The notes under the pieces: generated by a model
Databases searched by the model: none
Seen by the model: only the letters and a program-made list of their open reading frames with translations
What the model was told of the DNA's origin: nothing
In this document: positions 8,012-16,425 of the stretch, piece after piece
Numbering within the stretch: the stretch's first letter is position 1
Layout: each line of letters starts with the position of its first letter
From: Bacteroidota bacterium
GTDB taxonomy: Bacteria; Bacteroidota; Bacteroidia; Chitinophagales; Chitinophagaceae
Length of the DNA stretch: 64,000 nt
Reading direction: 5' to 3'
NCBI GenBank assembly: GCA_030706735.1
Contig: JAUZNZ010000022.1
Location: 21,669 to 85,668 of the forward strand
Position numbers and translations under genes: made by a program

Positions 8012-9781
8012 ATGACCATGTTAACAGCACCGAAATTAAAGCTCATCCAGGAACTCGTCGAAGGGGCAACGCGCGAAGAGTTGATCTGGCTGAACGGCTA
8101 TCTTGCCGGTCTCGTCGCCCAGGACGGGGAGCTGCCTTACTCCACATCGGCGGTTCCGGCGCCCGCCGCGCCCCTGGTGAACAAGATCACGATCGCCTAC
8201 GGGACGGAAACGGGCAACGCGAAACGGCTCGCTACCGACTTTGCGGCCAAGGCGAAAAAAAATGGCATCAACGCCAAATTGGTCGGCCTGGAACAATACC
8301 GGTTGACCGATCTGCCGAAGGAAGAATACTTTTTCACGGTCATCAGCACGCAAGGCGATGGAGAGCCCCCCCTTGCAGCCAAGAAATTCTACGACCATAT
8401 CCATAAAGAAGGCGGCAAGCTGGACAAGCTGAAATTCAGCGTCCTTGCGCTTGGAGATACGGCCTACCCGCTGTTTTGCAAGGCGGGCGAAGACGTGGAC
8501 CGACAGTTGCAGGCGCTGGGCGGAGAGCGCGTCGTCACGATGCGGAAATGCGACACGGATTACGAGTTGGACTCGGCGCATTGGTTCGACGAGGTCCTGC
8601 AACGGCTCAAGGGCGGCCATCCGCAGCATGGGAATGGATCGGCGGCGGGGAATGGGACGACGACAGGGAATGGGTCGGCGACGGGTGTCGGATCGGTGGC
8701 GCCGGTCAGTCGAAAAACATCCGGGAAAAAGGTATATGCCGGCACGGTGCTGGCGAACATCAACCTGAACGACCGCGGGTCGGGAAAGCGAACGCACCAC
8801 CTGGAGATCGTTGCCGACGAGCTCGATTACCAGCCCGGCGATTCCATCGGCATTGTCCCGGAAAACCCGTCGGTCTATGTGGACGGCATCCTTTCCCTGA
8901 CGGGTATCGATCCGGTGCGTACCCTGCCCTACCGGCATGATCAGTTACCGGTCTCGGAACTGCTGCGTAAGAAATTAAACGTTGTGTATCTCCCCGAGCG
9001 GGTGGTAAAGAAATATGCGGCGATCGTCAAGCAGGACATCCCCGAGACGAAGATCGGGCTGCTCGACCTGCTGAAGATCTATCCCGTGAAGGATACGGCG
9101 CAATTCGAACAGGTGATCGGCATCCTGGAACCGATCGCGCCCAGGCTCTACTCCATCTCCTCTTCTCCGGAAGCCCATTCGGGCGAGGTACATATCACGG
9201 TGGCCAGGGACAGCTTTCTCGTCAACGGCGAACTGAAATACGGGCTGTGCTCCGACGGTCTCTCACAGCTGTCCGTCGACGAGTCCCTTGAATTCTATGT
9301 GCACCGCAATGCCCAGTTCAAATTGCCTGCCTCCGACAAAGATATCATTATGATCGGGCCCGGCACGGGGATCGCGCCGTTCCGTTCCTTTCTCGCGGAA
9401 AGGGATGCCACCGGTGCGAGCGGAAGGAACTGGCTGTTCTTCGGCGACCAGCATTTTACGACGGATTTCCTTTATCAGACCGAGATACAGAATTGGATCG
9501 AAACGGGCGTCCTTACCCGGGTCAATACTGCCTTTTCCCGGGATCAGCAGGAAAAAGTTTACGTTCAGCATAAGATCGCCCGGCATGGCGCCGACTTCTT
9601 CGAATGGTTGGAAGGAGGCGCCTTTGTTTACCTCTGCGGGGCGAAGGACCCGATGAGCGAGGACGTGGAAAAGGCCCTGCTGGACGTGATCCGGCAGCAT
9701 GGCCGGCGCACCGGGGCACAGGCCCTGGCTTACCTGGACGAGCTTCGCGAAGCGGGCCGATACCTAAAAGACGTTTATTAA
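8012..9781 (+). CDS. cysJ: NADPH-sulfite reductase flavoprotein subunit
   Basis: Passes electrons from NADPH through FAD and FMN to the CysI hemoprotein. Of 589 residues, the N-terminal flavodoxin domain starts around residue 58 with GTETGN at 64-69. A low-complexity Gly/Asn/Ser/Thr linker (about 199-235) follows, then the FAD-binding domain with RLYSISSSP and the NADPH domain with GPGTGIAPFRSFL and a C-terminal aromatic end DVY. The linker is encoded by an 18-bp tandem repeat. The gene begins ATG-ACC-ATG; the next gene starts 1 bp after the stop. Confidence 0.95.
   Translation: MTMLTAPKLKLIQELVEGATREELIWLNGYLAGLVAQDGELPYSTSAVPAPAAPLVNKITIAYGTETGNAKRLATDFAAKAKKNGINAKLVGLEQYRLTDLPKEEYFFTVISTQGDGEPPLAAKKFYDHIHKEGGKLDKLKFSVLALGDTAYPLFCKAGEDVDRQLQALGGERVVTMRKCDTDYELDSAHWFDEVLQRLKGGHPQHGNGSAAGNGTTTGNGSATGVGSVAPVSRKTSGKKVYAGTVLANINLNDRGSGKRTHHLEIVADELDYQPGDSIGIVPENPSVYVDGILSLTGIDPVRTLPYRHDQLPVSELLRKKLNVVYLPERVVKKYAAIVKQDIPETKIGLLDLLKIYPVKDTAQFEQVIGILEPIAPRLYSISSSPEAHSGEVHITVARDSFLVNGELKYGLCSDGLSQLSVDESLEFYVHRNAQFKLPASDKDIIMIGPGTGIAPFRSFLAERDATGASGRNWLFFGDQHFTTDFLYQTEIQNWIETGVLTRVNTAFSRDQQEKVYVQHKIARHGADFFEWLEGGAFVYLCGAKDPMSEDVEKALLDVIRQHGRRTGAQALAYLDELREAGRYLKDVY
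8630..8701 (+). repeat. Four 18-bp tandem repeats inside cysJ
   Basis: Units start at 8630, 8648, 8666 and 8684. The first three follow GGGAATGGRWCGRCGRCR, and the fourth has diverged. They keep the reading frame and encode six-residue steps such as GNGSAA, GNGTTT and GNGSAT, forming the flexible linker between flavodoxin and FAD domains. Copy number could vary between strains without breaking the gene. Confidence 0.8.
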
Positions 9782-9782
9782 C

Positions 9783-11495
9783 ATGGCAACACCTACGAAC
9801 GCGCAAACCCCGGCGGCCGACGCCAGGAACCTTTCCCCGACCGAACGGATCAAGCAACGGAGCGATGCCTTGAGAGGCACGCTGGTAGCCAGTCTTGAGA
9901 ATGAGATCACCGGCGCCATCAGCGAGGACGATACGGCCCTGCTGAAGTTCCACGGCATGTACCAGCAGGACGACCGCGACCGGCGCGAGGAGCGCGCGGA
10001 GAAGAAGCTGGAACGCCTCTATTCCTTCATGATCCGTTTGCGCCTGCCGGGCGGCTTCATGACCCCGGAGCAATGGATCGCGACCCATCATATCGCGGGC
10101 GAGTATTCGACCGGCACCATCAAGATCACGACGCGCCAGACCTTGCAACTGCACGGGCTGCTTAAGTCGAAGATCAAGCCGACGATCCAGTCCTTCAGCA
10201 AGATCCATCTGGATTCGATCGCCGCCTGCGGGGACGTCAACCGGAATGTCGTTTGCGCGGCCCATCCGATGCAATCGGCGATCCATGAACAGGTTCATGC
10301 CTATGCGGCGCGCCTCAGCCAGTACATGCTGCCCAAGACGCGAGCCTACTACGAGATCTGGCTGGATGAAGAAAAGCTGACGGACAAGCAGGAGGAGAAC
10401 GATCCGCTGTACCAGGACCGGTATTTGCCGAGAAAATTCAAGATCGCCCTCGGTATCCCGCCTAATAACGATATCGATGTCCTGGCCAATGACCTGGCGC
10501 TTATCGCGATCATCGAGAACGATGAGCTGAAGGGTTTCAATATTGCCATCGGCGGTGGATTGGGAGCGACCCATGGCAATCCGGACACCTACCCGAGGCT
10601 GGCGTCCGTGATCGGCTATTTATCCGTGGCGGACGGGGACGAAAAGCTCTTCAAGGCGGCGTACGAGATCATTACGATACAACGTGACTATGGCAACCGG
10701 ACGGACCGCAAGCTGGCCCGGCTGAAATATACGATCGACAAATATGGCCTGGACTGGTACAAGCAGGAACTGGAGAAGCGGACGGGGTTTGCGCTGGAGG
10801 CGGCTCGTCCTTTCGAGTTCACCGACCGTGTGGACTATTACGGCTGGGAGCAAAACCACCAGGGACTGTGGTACTATACCCCCTTCATCGAGAGCGGTCG
10901 CATCCTGGATGACGAGCGGCTTCCGCTGAAGACGGCCCTGTTGGAGATCGCCCAAACCGGGAAGGCGAACTTCCGGTTCACCTGCAACCAGAACCTCATC
11001 CTGGCGGATATCCGGAAGAAGGACAAGGCCTCGATCGAGAAGATCCTGCACAAATACGGCATTATCGCACATACCGAAGCGGCATCTGCCATCCGCAAGA
11101 ACTCGATCGCCTGCGTGGCCTTGCCCACTTGCGGTCTGGCGCTGGCCGAGGCGCAGCGATATCTGCCCTCGCTCATCGGGAAGATCGAGCCCTTGCTGGG
11201 ACAGCATGGATTGAGCGAAGAGAAGATCATCATCCGGATGACGGGTTGTCCCAATGGCTGCGGGCGCCCCTATACCGCGGAAATAGGCCTGGTCGGCACG
11301 GCGCCCGGGCGTTACAATATGCACCTGGGCGCGGATCACGAGGGAACGCGTCTCAATCGCCTCTATAAGGAGAACCTGGATGAGGCGACGATCCTTTCGG
11401 AGTTGGATCTGTTGTTCCGGCTGTATAAGAAAGAGCGTGCGACGGGCGAGACCTTCGGGGATTTCGCCCTGCGGCAGCGCTGGTATAAATGGTAG
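9783..11495 (+). CDS. cysI: Sulfite reductase hemoprotein subunit
   Basis: Six-electron reduction of sulfite to sulfide at a coupled siroheme-4Fe-4S centre. The protein has 570 residues. Cluster ligands are visible as Cys444-x5-Cys450 and Cys489-x3-Cys493 within TGCPNGCGRPY. The siroheme-binding arginine region TIKITTRQTLQLHG lies in the first quarter. It starts 1 bp after cysJ and is the last gene of the operon; a GC-rich terminator follows directly. Together with cysH, cysD and cysN this completes assimilatory sulfate reduction to sulfide. Confidence 0.95.
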   Translation: MATPTNAQTPAADARNLSPTERIKQRSDALRGTLVASLENEITGAISEDDTALLKFHGMYQQDDRDRREERAEKKLERLYSFMIRLRLPGGFMTPEQWIATHHIAGEYSTGTIKITTRQTLQLHGLLKSKIKPTIQSFSKIHLDSIAACGDVNRNVVCAAHPMQSAIHEQVHAYAARLSQYMLPKTRAYYEIWLDEEKLTDKQEENDPLYQDRYLPRKFKIALGIPPNNDIDVLANDLALIAIIENDELKGFNIAIGGGLGATHGNPDTYPRLASVIGYLSVADGDEKLFKAAYEIITIQRDYGNRTDRKLARLKYTIDKYGLDWYKQELEKRTGFALEAARPFEFTDRVDYYGWEQNHQGLWYYTPFIESGRILDDERLPLKTALLEIAQTGKANFRFTCNQNLILADIRKKDKASIEKILHKYGIIAHTEAASAIRKNSIACVALPTCGLALAEAQRYLPSLIGKIEPLLGQHGLSEEKIIIRMTGCPNGCGRPYTAEIGLVGTAPGRYNMHLGADHEGTRLNRLYKENLDEATILSELDLLFRLYKKERATGETFGDFALRQRWYKW

Positions 11496-11498
11496 GGG

Positions 11499-11530
11499 CG
11501 CGGGTTTCGGGAGCCCGCGAAAATTTTTTC
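11499..11530 (+). terminator. Rho-independent terminator of the cysH-cysI operon
   Basis: CGCGGG (11499-11504) pairs with CCCGCG (11514-11519) around a nine-base loop, followed by AAAA and a T-run at 11524-11529. It begins four bases after the cysI stop and separates this operon from the transporter operon. Confidence 0.75.
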
Positions 11531-11534
11531 CTAT

Positions 11535-11544
11535 TAGTCTACTA
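11535..11544 (+). promoter_or_regulatory. Sulfur-regulon palindrome TAGTCTACTA (site 3)
   Basis: The full arms are ATTAGT-CT-ACTAAT (11533-11546). The site lies 18 bp upstream of the -7 element, covering the -33 region of the leader promoter. It also forms a perfect 13-bp inverted repeat with site 4 (11690-11702). Confidence 0.6.
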
Positions 11545-11562
11545 ATTTAATAGAGAATAATA

Positions 11563-11570
11563 TATATTTG
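11563..11570 (+). promoter_or_regulatory. -7 element of the transporter leader transcript
   Basis: TATATTTG matches TAnnTTTG exactly. No TTTG is seen at -33; the palindrome occupies that place, which suggests the promoter depends on or is blocked by its binding protein. The leader ATG is only four bases downstream, so its mRNA would be leaderless or nearly so. Confidence 0.55.
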
Positions 11571-11574
11571 CGCC

Positions 11575-11655
11575 ATGAACAAGAATCAGACAGGCCTTTA
11601 CGTAGCAGTTCGTCTTCCCAAGCACTATTGTCCTGCGGGACATCTCACCGACTGA
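11575..11655 (+). CDS. Short leader ORF before the porin/ABC importer operon
   Basis: A 26-codon ORF from ATG directly after the -7 element to TGA, 67 bp before the porin gene. The C-terminal half reads VRLPKHYCPAGHLTD, with one cysteine codon (11629-11631) placed at the base of a small stem TGTCC/GGACA (11629-11642). A T-run (11664-11670) follows about 20 bases later. It lacks the polycysteine tract of the first leader, so if it senses cysteine or another amino acid the mechanism differs. Position, promoter and shared palindromes support a regulatory role; translation itself is inferred. Confidence 0.5.
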   Translation: MNKNQTGLYVAVRLPKHYCPAGHLTD

Positions 11656-11690
11656 CGACGCTATTTTTTTGTCCATATACTCTATCATTT

Positions 11691-11700
11691 TAGTAGACTA
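11691..11700 (+). promoter_or_regulatory. Sulfur-regulon palindrome TAGTAGACTA (site 4)
   Basis: TAGT-AG-ACTA, 23 bp before the porin ATG and downstream of the leader ORF. As part of TTAGTAGACTAAT (11690-11702) it is the exact reverse complement of site 3, so the pair could bind a dimer at both ends of a loop or pair in RNA. Confidence 0.5.
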
Positions 11701-11722
11701 ATAAACCAAGCCATTTCATTTT

Positions 11723-12916
11723 ATGAGATCGAAAATACTGACCTTTTTTGCCGCTACCCTGCTATTCGCCGCCGCCGTCAGGGCCCAGACGCCCAATGAT
11801 GTGTTGAACATCCTGGTCCAGAAGGGCACGATCACCCGGGAGGAGGCGGATTCGATTCGGGCCGACTATGCGATCAAACAACAGGATGCGCTCGCCAAAG
11901 CCCGAAGCTTTCCCCTTGGCTCCAGCCGTCTGCTGCAACTGAGTGGTTACACCCAGGTCCGCTACAATTCGTTCCAACAGAAAGGGAAGGCCGACGGCTT
12001 CGATATCAGGCGGGCCAGGCTGGACTTCCAGGGAGATTTCACAAAGAAGTGGGGCTATCGCCTGCTGATCGATTTTGCAGGGAACTCCGGTGCGAACGGT
12101 AGTGCGGCCACGGGAGGGGCCCTGGTCTCTCCCTTGCTGCTGGACGCCTTCGTCGCCTACAAGCCGGGGGACTATCTGAAGGTCACGGCGGGCCAGTTCA
12201 CCATTCCCTTTTCGCTGGAGAACCTGACCCAGGACCGGTTGCTGGAAACGGCTGACCGTTCGCAGGTGGTGAGCGCACTCGTGTCGCGGAAGGGTGACGG
12301 CTCGAACAATATCGTCGATTCGGTAGGGAACCAGAATGGCCGCGACCTCGGCCTGCAGTTCAGCGGCAGCTTGTTCGGCAGCGGGGATCGAAAGATCGTC
12401 GATTACTACCTGGCCCTTCTGAACGGGGCGGGCATCGACGTCGTTGACAATAACGAATTCAAGGACTTCGTCGGACGGCTTGCCTTCCATCCCGTCAAGG
12501 CCCTTTCCATTGCCGGTAACTATTATAATGGCTTCGACCGGTTCAGTTCTTCCCCGACGAAGGATCAAAATCGCATCCGCTGGGGAGGCGACCTGTTGCT
12601 CGATCTGAACCGTTTCACCGCCCGGGCCGAATGGTTGAAGGGGGAAGACGGCAATGTCAATCCCACTGTGCACGAGGGATGGTATGCGCAGGGCAGCTAT
12701 TTCGTGGTGCCGAAGATCGTTCAGCTTGTCTTCCGCTATGATACGTACAACCCGAATAAGGACAAGGTGCACGTCACCAATACCTATTATGTGTTCGGAA
12801 CCAACCTGTATTTTAATAGCTGGACGAAACTGCAGCTGAACTACTCCCGGAGGACGGAGTCGGGTGCGGACGTCAACAACGACCTGCTTACGGCCCAATT
12901 ACAAATCTCCTTTTAA
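11723..12916 (+). CDS. Outer-membrane anion porin (OprO/OprP family)
   Basis: A 397-residue protein with a signal peptide ending near VRAQ. A short periplasmic coiled segment, LVQKGTITREEADSIRADYA, is typical of this porin family. An alternating beta-barrel of aromatic-rich strands follows, from GYTQVRYNSFQQKG to the C-terminal LLTAQLQISF. OprO/OprP porins pass phosphate or polyphosphate in Pseudomonas. In this sulfur context, sulfate or another oxyanion is more likely; that is inference. First gene of a five-gene operon with an ABC importer. Confidence 0.8.
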   Translation: MRSKILTFFAATLLFAAAVRAQTPNDVLNILVQKGTITREEADSIRADYAIKQQDALAKARSFPLGSSRLLQLSGYTQVRYNSFQQKGKADGFDIRRARLDFQGDFTKKWGYRLLIDFAGNSGANGSAATGGALVSPLLLDAFVAYKPGDYLKVTAGQFTIPFSLENLTQDRLLETADRSQVVSALVSRKGDGSNNIVDSVGNQNGRDLGLQFSGSLFGSGDRKIVDYYLALLNGAGIDVVDNNEFKDFVGRLAFHPVKALSIAGNYYNGFDRFSSSPTKDQNRIRWGGDLLLDLNRFTARAEWLKGEDGNVNPTVHEGWYAQGSYFVVPKIVQLVFRYDTYNPNKDKVHVTNTYYVFGTNLYFNSWTKLQLNYSRRTESGADVNNDLLTAQLQISF

Positions 12917-12940
12917 ACTCACTGACTAAACGCACTGACC

Positions 12941-13888
12941 ATGAACCTCAGCAAGAACAGTATGACCTGGATCGCGGCCGGCCTTTGCTGGGCGGCGCCG
13001 TTCGTCCAGCCGGGAGGCGCTCCGCGGGACGCGGGCAGCATCAGTATTTCCGGCGCTTTTGCGCTATATCCTCTGACCGTGAAATGGGCGGGGGAATTCC
13101 GGAAGATCCATCCGGAGATCAAGATCGACATTTCCGCCGGGGGCGCGGGGAAGGGCATCACGGATGTGCTATCGGGGGTGACCGATATCGGCCTTGTCTC
13201 CCGCGACCTGACTCCGGAGGAAACAAAGAAAGGCGCATTCCCGATCGCGGTCACCAAGGACGCTGTGATCCCTACGATCAGCGCCGGCAACCCCTTTCTG
13301 AAAGAATTACAGGCCAGGGGGCTAAAGAAGGCGGCACTTAACGGCATCTTCATAACCGGACAGATCACGAGTTGGGGCCAGGCTGGCCTGGCTACCCATG
13401 CTCCCGTTCATGTATATACGCGATCGGATGCGGCGGGCGCTGCCGAAACCTGGGCGCTTTATTTTGGCAAGAAGCAGGAAGATCTGCAAGGCGTGGCGGT
13501 CTATGGGGACCCCGGCCTGGCGCTTGCGGTAAAGAAGGACCCGGCAGGCATCGGCTACAATAATATCGTCTACGTCTATGATGCGCAGACCAGGCAACCG
13601 ACGAACGGCGTGGTGCCTTTGCCGATCGATCTGAACAATAATGGCCGGATCGATCCGGACGAGCAGTTCTACGGCAATATCGATCAACTCACCGGCGCGA
13701 TCGCGGCAGGGAAATATCCCGCCCCGCCGGCCCGGGACCTCTATTTTGTCACGAAGGGCGGGATCCGGAACCCGGCCGTCAAATCATTCATCCAATGGGT
13801 ATTGACCGAAGGGCAGAAATACGTCAAAGAGGCCGGGTATATCAATCTGTCCGCGGAGAAGATCAACGCGGGATTGAAAAAGCTGTGA
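12941..13888 (+). CDS. PstS-like substrate-binding protein of an oxyanion ABC importer
   Basis: Periplasmic binding protein of 315 residues with a signal peptide (about 1-27). It follows the PstS fold order: SISGAFALYPLTVKWAGEF, then SAGGAGKGITDVLSG, then DIGLVSRDLTPEE, and YTRSDAAGAAETW. The loop that in phosphate-binding PstS reads R-x-D/E-G-S-G-T here reads RSDAAGA, so Ser and Thr that bind phosphate are replaced by alanine. With the gene set between sulfate-reduction operons and under the same palindromes, sulfate or thiosulfate is the better guess. Annotation pipelines would probably name it phosphate-binding. Its stop overlaps the next start by 4 bp. Confidence 0.8.
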   Translation: MNLSKNSMTWIAAGLCWAAPFVQPGGAPRDAGSISISGAFALYPLTVKWAGEFRKIHPEIKIDISAGGAGKGITDVLSGVTDIGLVSRDLTPEETKKGAFPIAVTKDAVIPTISAGNPFLKELQARGLKKAALNGIFITGQITSWGQAGLATHAPVHVYTRSDAAGAAETWALYFGKKQEDLQGVAVYGDPGLALAVKKDPAGIGYNNIVYVYDAQTRQPTNGVVPLPIDLNNNGRIDPDEQFYGNIDQLTGAIAAGKYPAPPARDLYFVTKGGIRNPAVKSFIQWVLTEGQKYVKEAGYINLSAEKINAGLKKL

Positions 13889-14781
13889 CCCGGGTCCGCC
13901 TGATCAAGGACAGGATCAGCGGCAAGCTGTTCCTCGCGTTCACTCTCTTGTCGATCCTGTTGGTCGTATTTGTCGGGATCGGGCTATACGGAAAATCGGT
14001 CCCGATCCTCCGACAGTCCTCGCTAAGCCATCTGCTGTTCAGCCGGGAATGGAAACCGTTCAAGAACCGGTTCGGGTTCCTGCCCTATATCGCGGGTTCG
14101 GTACTTGTTACCGGCCTGGCCATCCTGATCGCCTTGCCACTTTCGCTGATGACGGCGGTCTTCATTTCGGAATACGTGCCGAATCGTATTAAACGCCTGC
14201 TCGTCCCGTTCATCGATCTGCTTTCGGGTATTCCGCCGGTGATCTATGGCGTATGGGGGGTACTGACCATCGTGCCGTTCATACAGGACCGGATCGCCCC
14301 GCATTTCGTCGAGTTCTCCTCCGGTTACAGCGCCCTTGCCGGAGGACTGGTGCTGGCGGTGATGATCTTTCCGCTGATCATCAGCATTCTGTTGGAAGTA
14401 TTCGGGACGGTTCCACAGGAGTTGCGTGACGCCTCCTTATCCCTGGGCGCCAATCAATGGGAAACGGTTTATCGCGTCGTGCTGCGGAAATCGGCGCCGG
14501 GCATCCTGGCGGCAACGGTGCTTGCGGTATCCCGGGCGCTGGGCGAAACGATCGCCGTGCTCATGGTCTGCGGCAATCAGACGGCATTTCCCCATTCGGT
14601 GCTGGATCCTGTTTATCCGCTGCCGGCGCTGATTGCCAATAATTATGGGGACATGATGTCGATCCCGCTGTACGACTCCGCGCTGATGCTGGCGGCGCTG
14701 ATCCTGTTCGTCATCATCCTGCTATTCAACGGGCTGTCGCGGGTCGTTCTGTACCGCCTGGAAAGGAGGAACAACGAATGA
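13885..14781 (+). CDS. PstC-like permease of the sulfur-linked ABC importer
   Basis: Inner-membrane permease of 298 residues with six hydrophobic segments and the coupling motif EVFGTVPQELRDASLSLGANQWET. The start is GTG at 13885, giving a GTGA overlap with the upstream stop and a TM helix from about residue 15. An upstream in-frame codon at 13795 would place the N-terminus inside the binding-protein gene and is rejected. It pairs with the next gene as a heterodimeric channel. Confidence 0.85.
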   Translation: MTRVRLIKDRISGKLFLAFTLLSILLVVFVGIGLYGKSVPILRQSSLSHLLFSREWKPFKNRFGFLPYIAGSVLVTGLAILIALPLSLMTAVFISEYVPNRIKRLLVPFIDLLSGIPPVIYGVWGVLTIVPFIQDRIAPHFVEFSSGYSALAGGLVLAVMIFPLIISILLEVFGTVPQELRDASLSLGANQWETVYRVVLRKSAPGILAATVLAVSRALGETIAVLMVCGNQTAFPHSVLDPVYPLPALIANNYGDMMSIPLYDSALMLAALILFVIILLFNGLSRVVLYRLERRNNE

Positions 14782-15620
14782 GCAGAAAATTCAAGGCAGC
14801 CCTTTTCAAGATCTTGATGATCTTGTCGACCCTGATCATTTCCGGGTCGCTTATCCTGATCCTATGGACCATTGCCTCCAGAGGGGTCCATGCCTTGACC
14901 TGGGAGCTGGTTTCCAGGCTACCCGAAGGCGGATTTTATATCGGTAAGGGAGGTGGACTATTGAATGCGATCCTCGGCTCGCTCTATATCACGGTAGGGT
15001 CTACCCTGTTGGGCCTGCTGATCGCCGTGCCCGTCGTCCTCTACCTGAACGTGTATTCCAGGGAAGGCTCCAGATTGGCGACGGTCGTACGCTTTACCTT
15101 CGACGTGTTGTTTGGCATCCCGTCGATCGTCTATGGAGCCTTCGGTTTTACCATCATGGTTTGGTTGGGCCTGCGGGCCTCGCTATTGGCGGGCATCGTG
15201 ACCGTGACGCTGGTGATCATCCCGATCCTCGCCCGGGCTATGGATGAAGTAATGCGCCGGACGCCGGGAGAGCTATCGGACCAGACCTACTCGCTGGGCG
15301 CGACGCGATGGGAGACGTCGCTCGTTTTTTTGCGGCAATGCGCGCCGGGCATCATGACGGCCATCCTATTGGCTTCCGGCAGGGCGATCGGAGATGCCGC
15401 CAGTGTATTGTTCACCGCGGGGTATACCGACAACCTGCCCGGCTCGCTCACCCAACCGGCGGCCACCCTGCCGCTGGCGATCTTTTTTCAACTGAGCAGT
15501 CCCATAGCGGAAGTCCAGGACCGGGCCTACGGCGCCGCCCTGATCCTGACGGCGATCGTGCTGCTGTTCAGCCTTAGCGCCCATTATTTCAGCAAACGTT
15601 TGTCAAAGAACAAAATATGA
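14778..15620 (+). CDS. PstA-like permease of the sulfur-linked ABC importer
   Basis: Second permease, 280 residues, with membrane segments and the coupling loop RRTPGELSDQTYSLGATRWET. ATGA overlaps join it to the genes on both sides (14778-14781 and 15617-15620), so the three transport proteins are probably translated together. Family PstA is clear; substrate is inferred from context as for the binding protein. Confidence 0.85.
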   Translation: MSRKFKAALFKILMILSTLIISGSLILILWTIASRGVHALTWELVSRLPEGGFYIGKGGGLLNAILGSLYITVGSTLLGLLIAVPVVLYLNVYSREGSRLATVVRFTFDVLFGIPSIVYGAFGFTIMVWLGLRASLLAGIVTVTLVIIPILARAMDEVMRRTPGELSDQTYSLGATRWETSLVFLRQCAPGIMTAILLASGRAIGDAASVLFTAGYTDNLPGSLTQPAATLPLAIFFQLSSPIAEVQDRAYGAALILTAIVLLFSLSAHYFSKRLSKNKI

Positions 15621-16381
15621 CCTTCGAAGCTCCGCATATCCGCGTACAAGACCTGAACGTCCATATCGGCGATCATCATATCCTGAAAAATATCAGCCTG
15701 GACATTCCCGACAAAAAGATCACCTCCTTCATCGGTCCTTCCGGCTGCGGCAAGACCACCCTGTTGAAAACCTTCAACCGGCTGCTCGACCGCAACAAGG
15801 AGGTCCGGATCGGCGGGAGGGTCCTTGTGGACGGAGAGGATATCTATGGCAAAGACGTCGAAGTGACGGGCATGCGCAGGAAAATGGGATTGTTGTCCCA
15901 GCGGCCCTTCCCGCTGCCGATGAGCATTTATGACAATATCGCCTATGGTCCGCGCATTCACGGCACGCGAAGGAAAAAGGAGTTGAACGGGACGGTCGAG
16001 CATTATTTGCGCGCTACCGGCCTGTGGGAGGAGGTGAAAGACCGGCTGGGCAGTCCGGCCACGCGATTGTCGATCGGCCAGCAGCAGCGGCTCTGCCTGG
16101 CCCGGGGCCTGGCCGTGGAGCCCGAGATCATCCTGGGCGATGAGCCGACGTCGGCCCTTGACCCGCTGTCCACGCAACGCATCGAGGAATTGTTCCTGCA
16201 GTTGAAAGACAGGTATACCATCGTCCTGGTGACGCATATCCTGCGTCAGGCCAGGAGGCTGTCCGACTATATCGTGTTCATATATATGGGCGAGATCATC
16301 GAATTCGGGCCAACGGAAGAAGTGCTGCTGGACCCAAAGGAAAGACTGACCAGGGAATATGTAAAAGGGTACATTAGCTAA
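15617..16381 (+). CDS. PstB-like ATPase of the sulfur-linked ABC importer
   Basis: ATP-binding subunit of 254 residues. Walker A is GPSGCGKTT, the signature LSIGQQQRL, and Walker B EIILGDEPTSALDP with the H-loop in LVTH. PstB-specific stretches are recognisable: TFNRLLD near the front, and YIVFIYMGEIIEFGPTEE near the end. It closes the operon; the palindrome of the next unit begins 7 bp after the stop. Confidence 0.9.
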   Translation: MTFEAPHIRVQDLNVHIGDHHILKNISLDIPDKKITSFIGPSGCGKTTLLKTFNRLLDRNKEVRIGGRVLVDGEDIYGKDVEVTGMRRKMGLLSQRPFPLPMSIYDNIAYGPRIHGTRRKKELNGTVEHYLRATGLWEEVKDRLGSPATRLSIGQQQRLCLARGLAVEPEIILGDEPTSALDPLSTQRIEELFLQLKDRYTIVLVTHILRQARRLSDYIVFIYMGEIIEFGPTEEVLLDPKERLTREYVKGYIS

Positions 16382-16387
16382 CTAAAA

Positions 16388-16397
16388 TAGTAGACTA
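16388..16397 (+). promoter_or_regulatory. Sulfur-regulon palindrome TAGTAGACTA (site 5)
   Basis: AATAGTAGACTAATT context, identical core to site 4. It stands 29 bp upstream of the -7 element of the siroheme synthase-TauE gene, overlapping the -33 region or just above it. Confidence 0.6.
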
Positions 16398-16425
16398 ATT
16401 CCGGCGGATTCCGGCTGAATATCGC

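Noticed and set aside
13141..13240. Use of the missing PstS Asp56 equivalent as proof of sulfate specificity
   Set aside because: The loop DIGLVSRDL follows the S-R pattern seen in many genuine phosphate-binding PstS homologues, so it does not discriminate. Only the altered SGT loop and the context are used.
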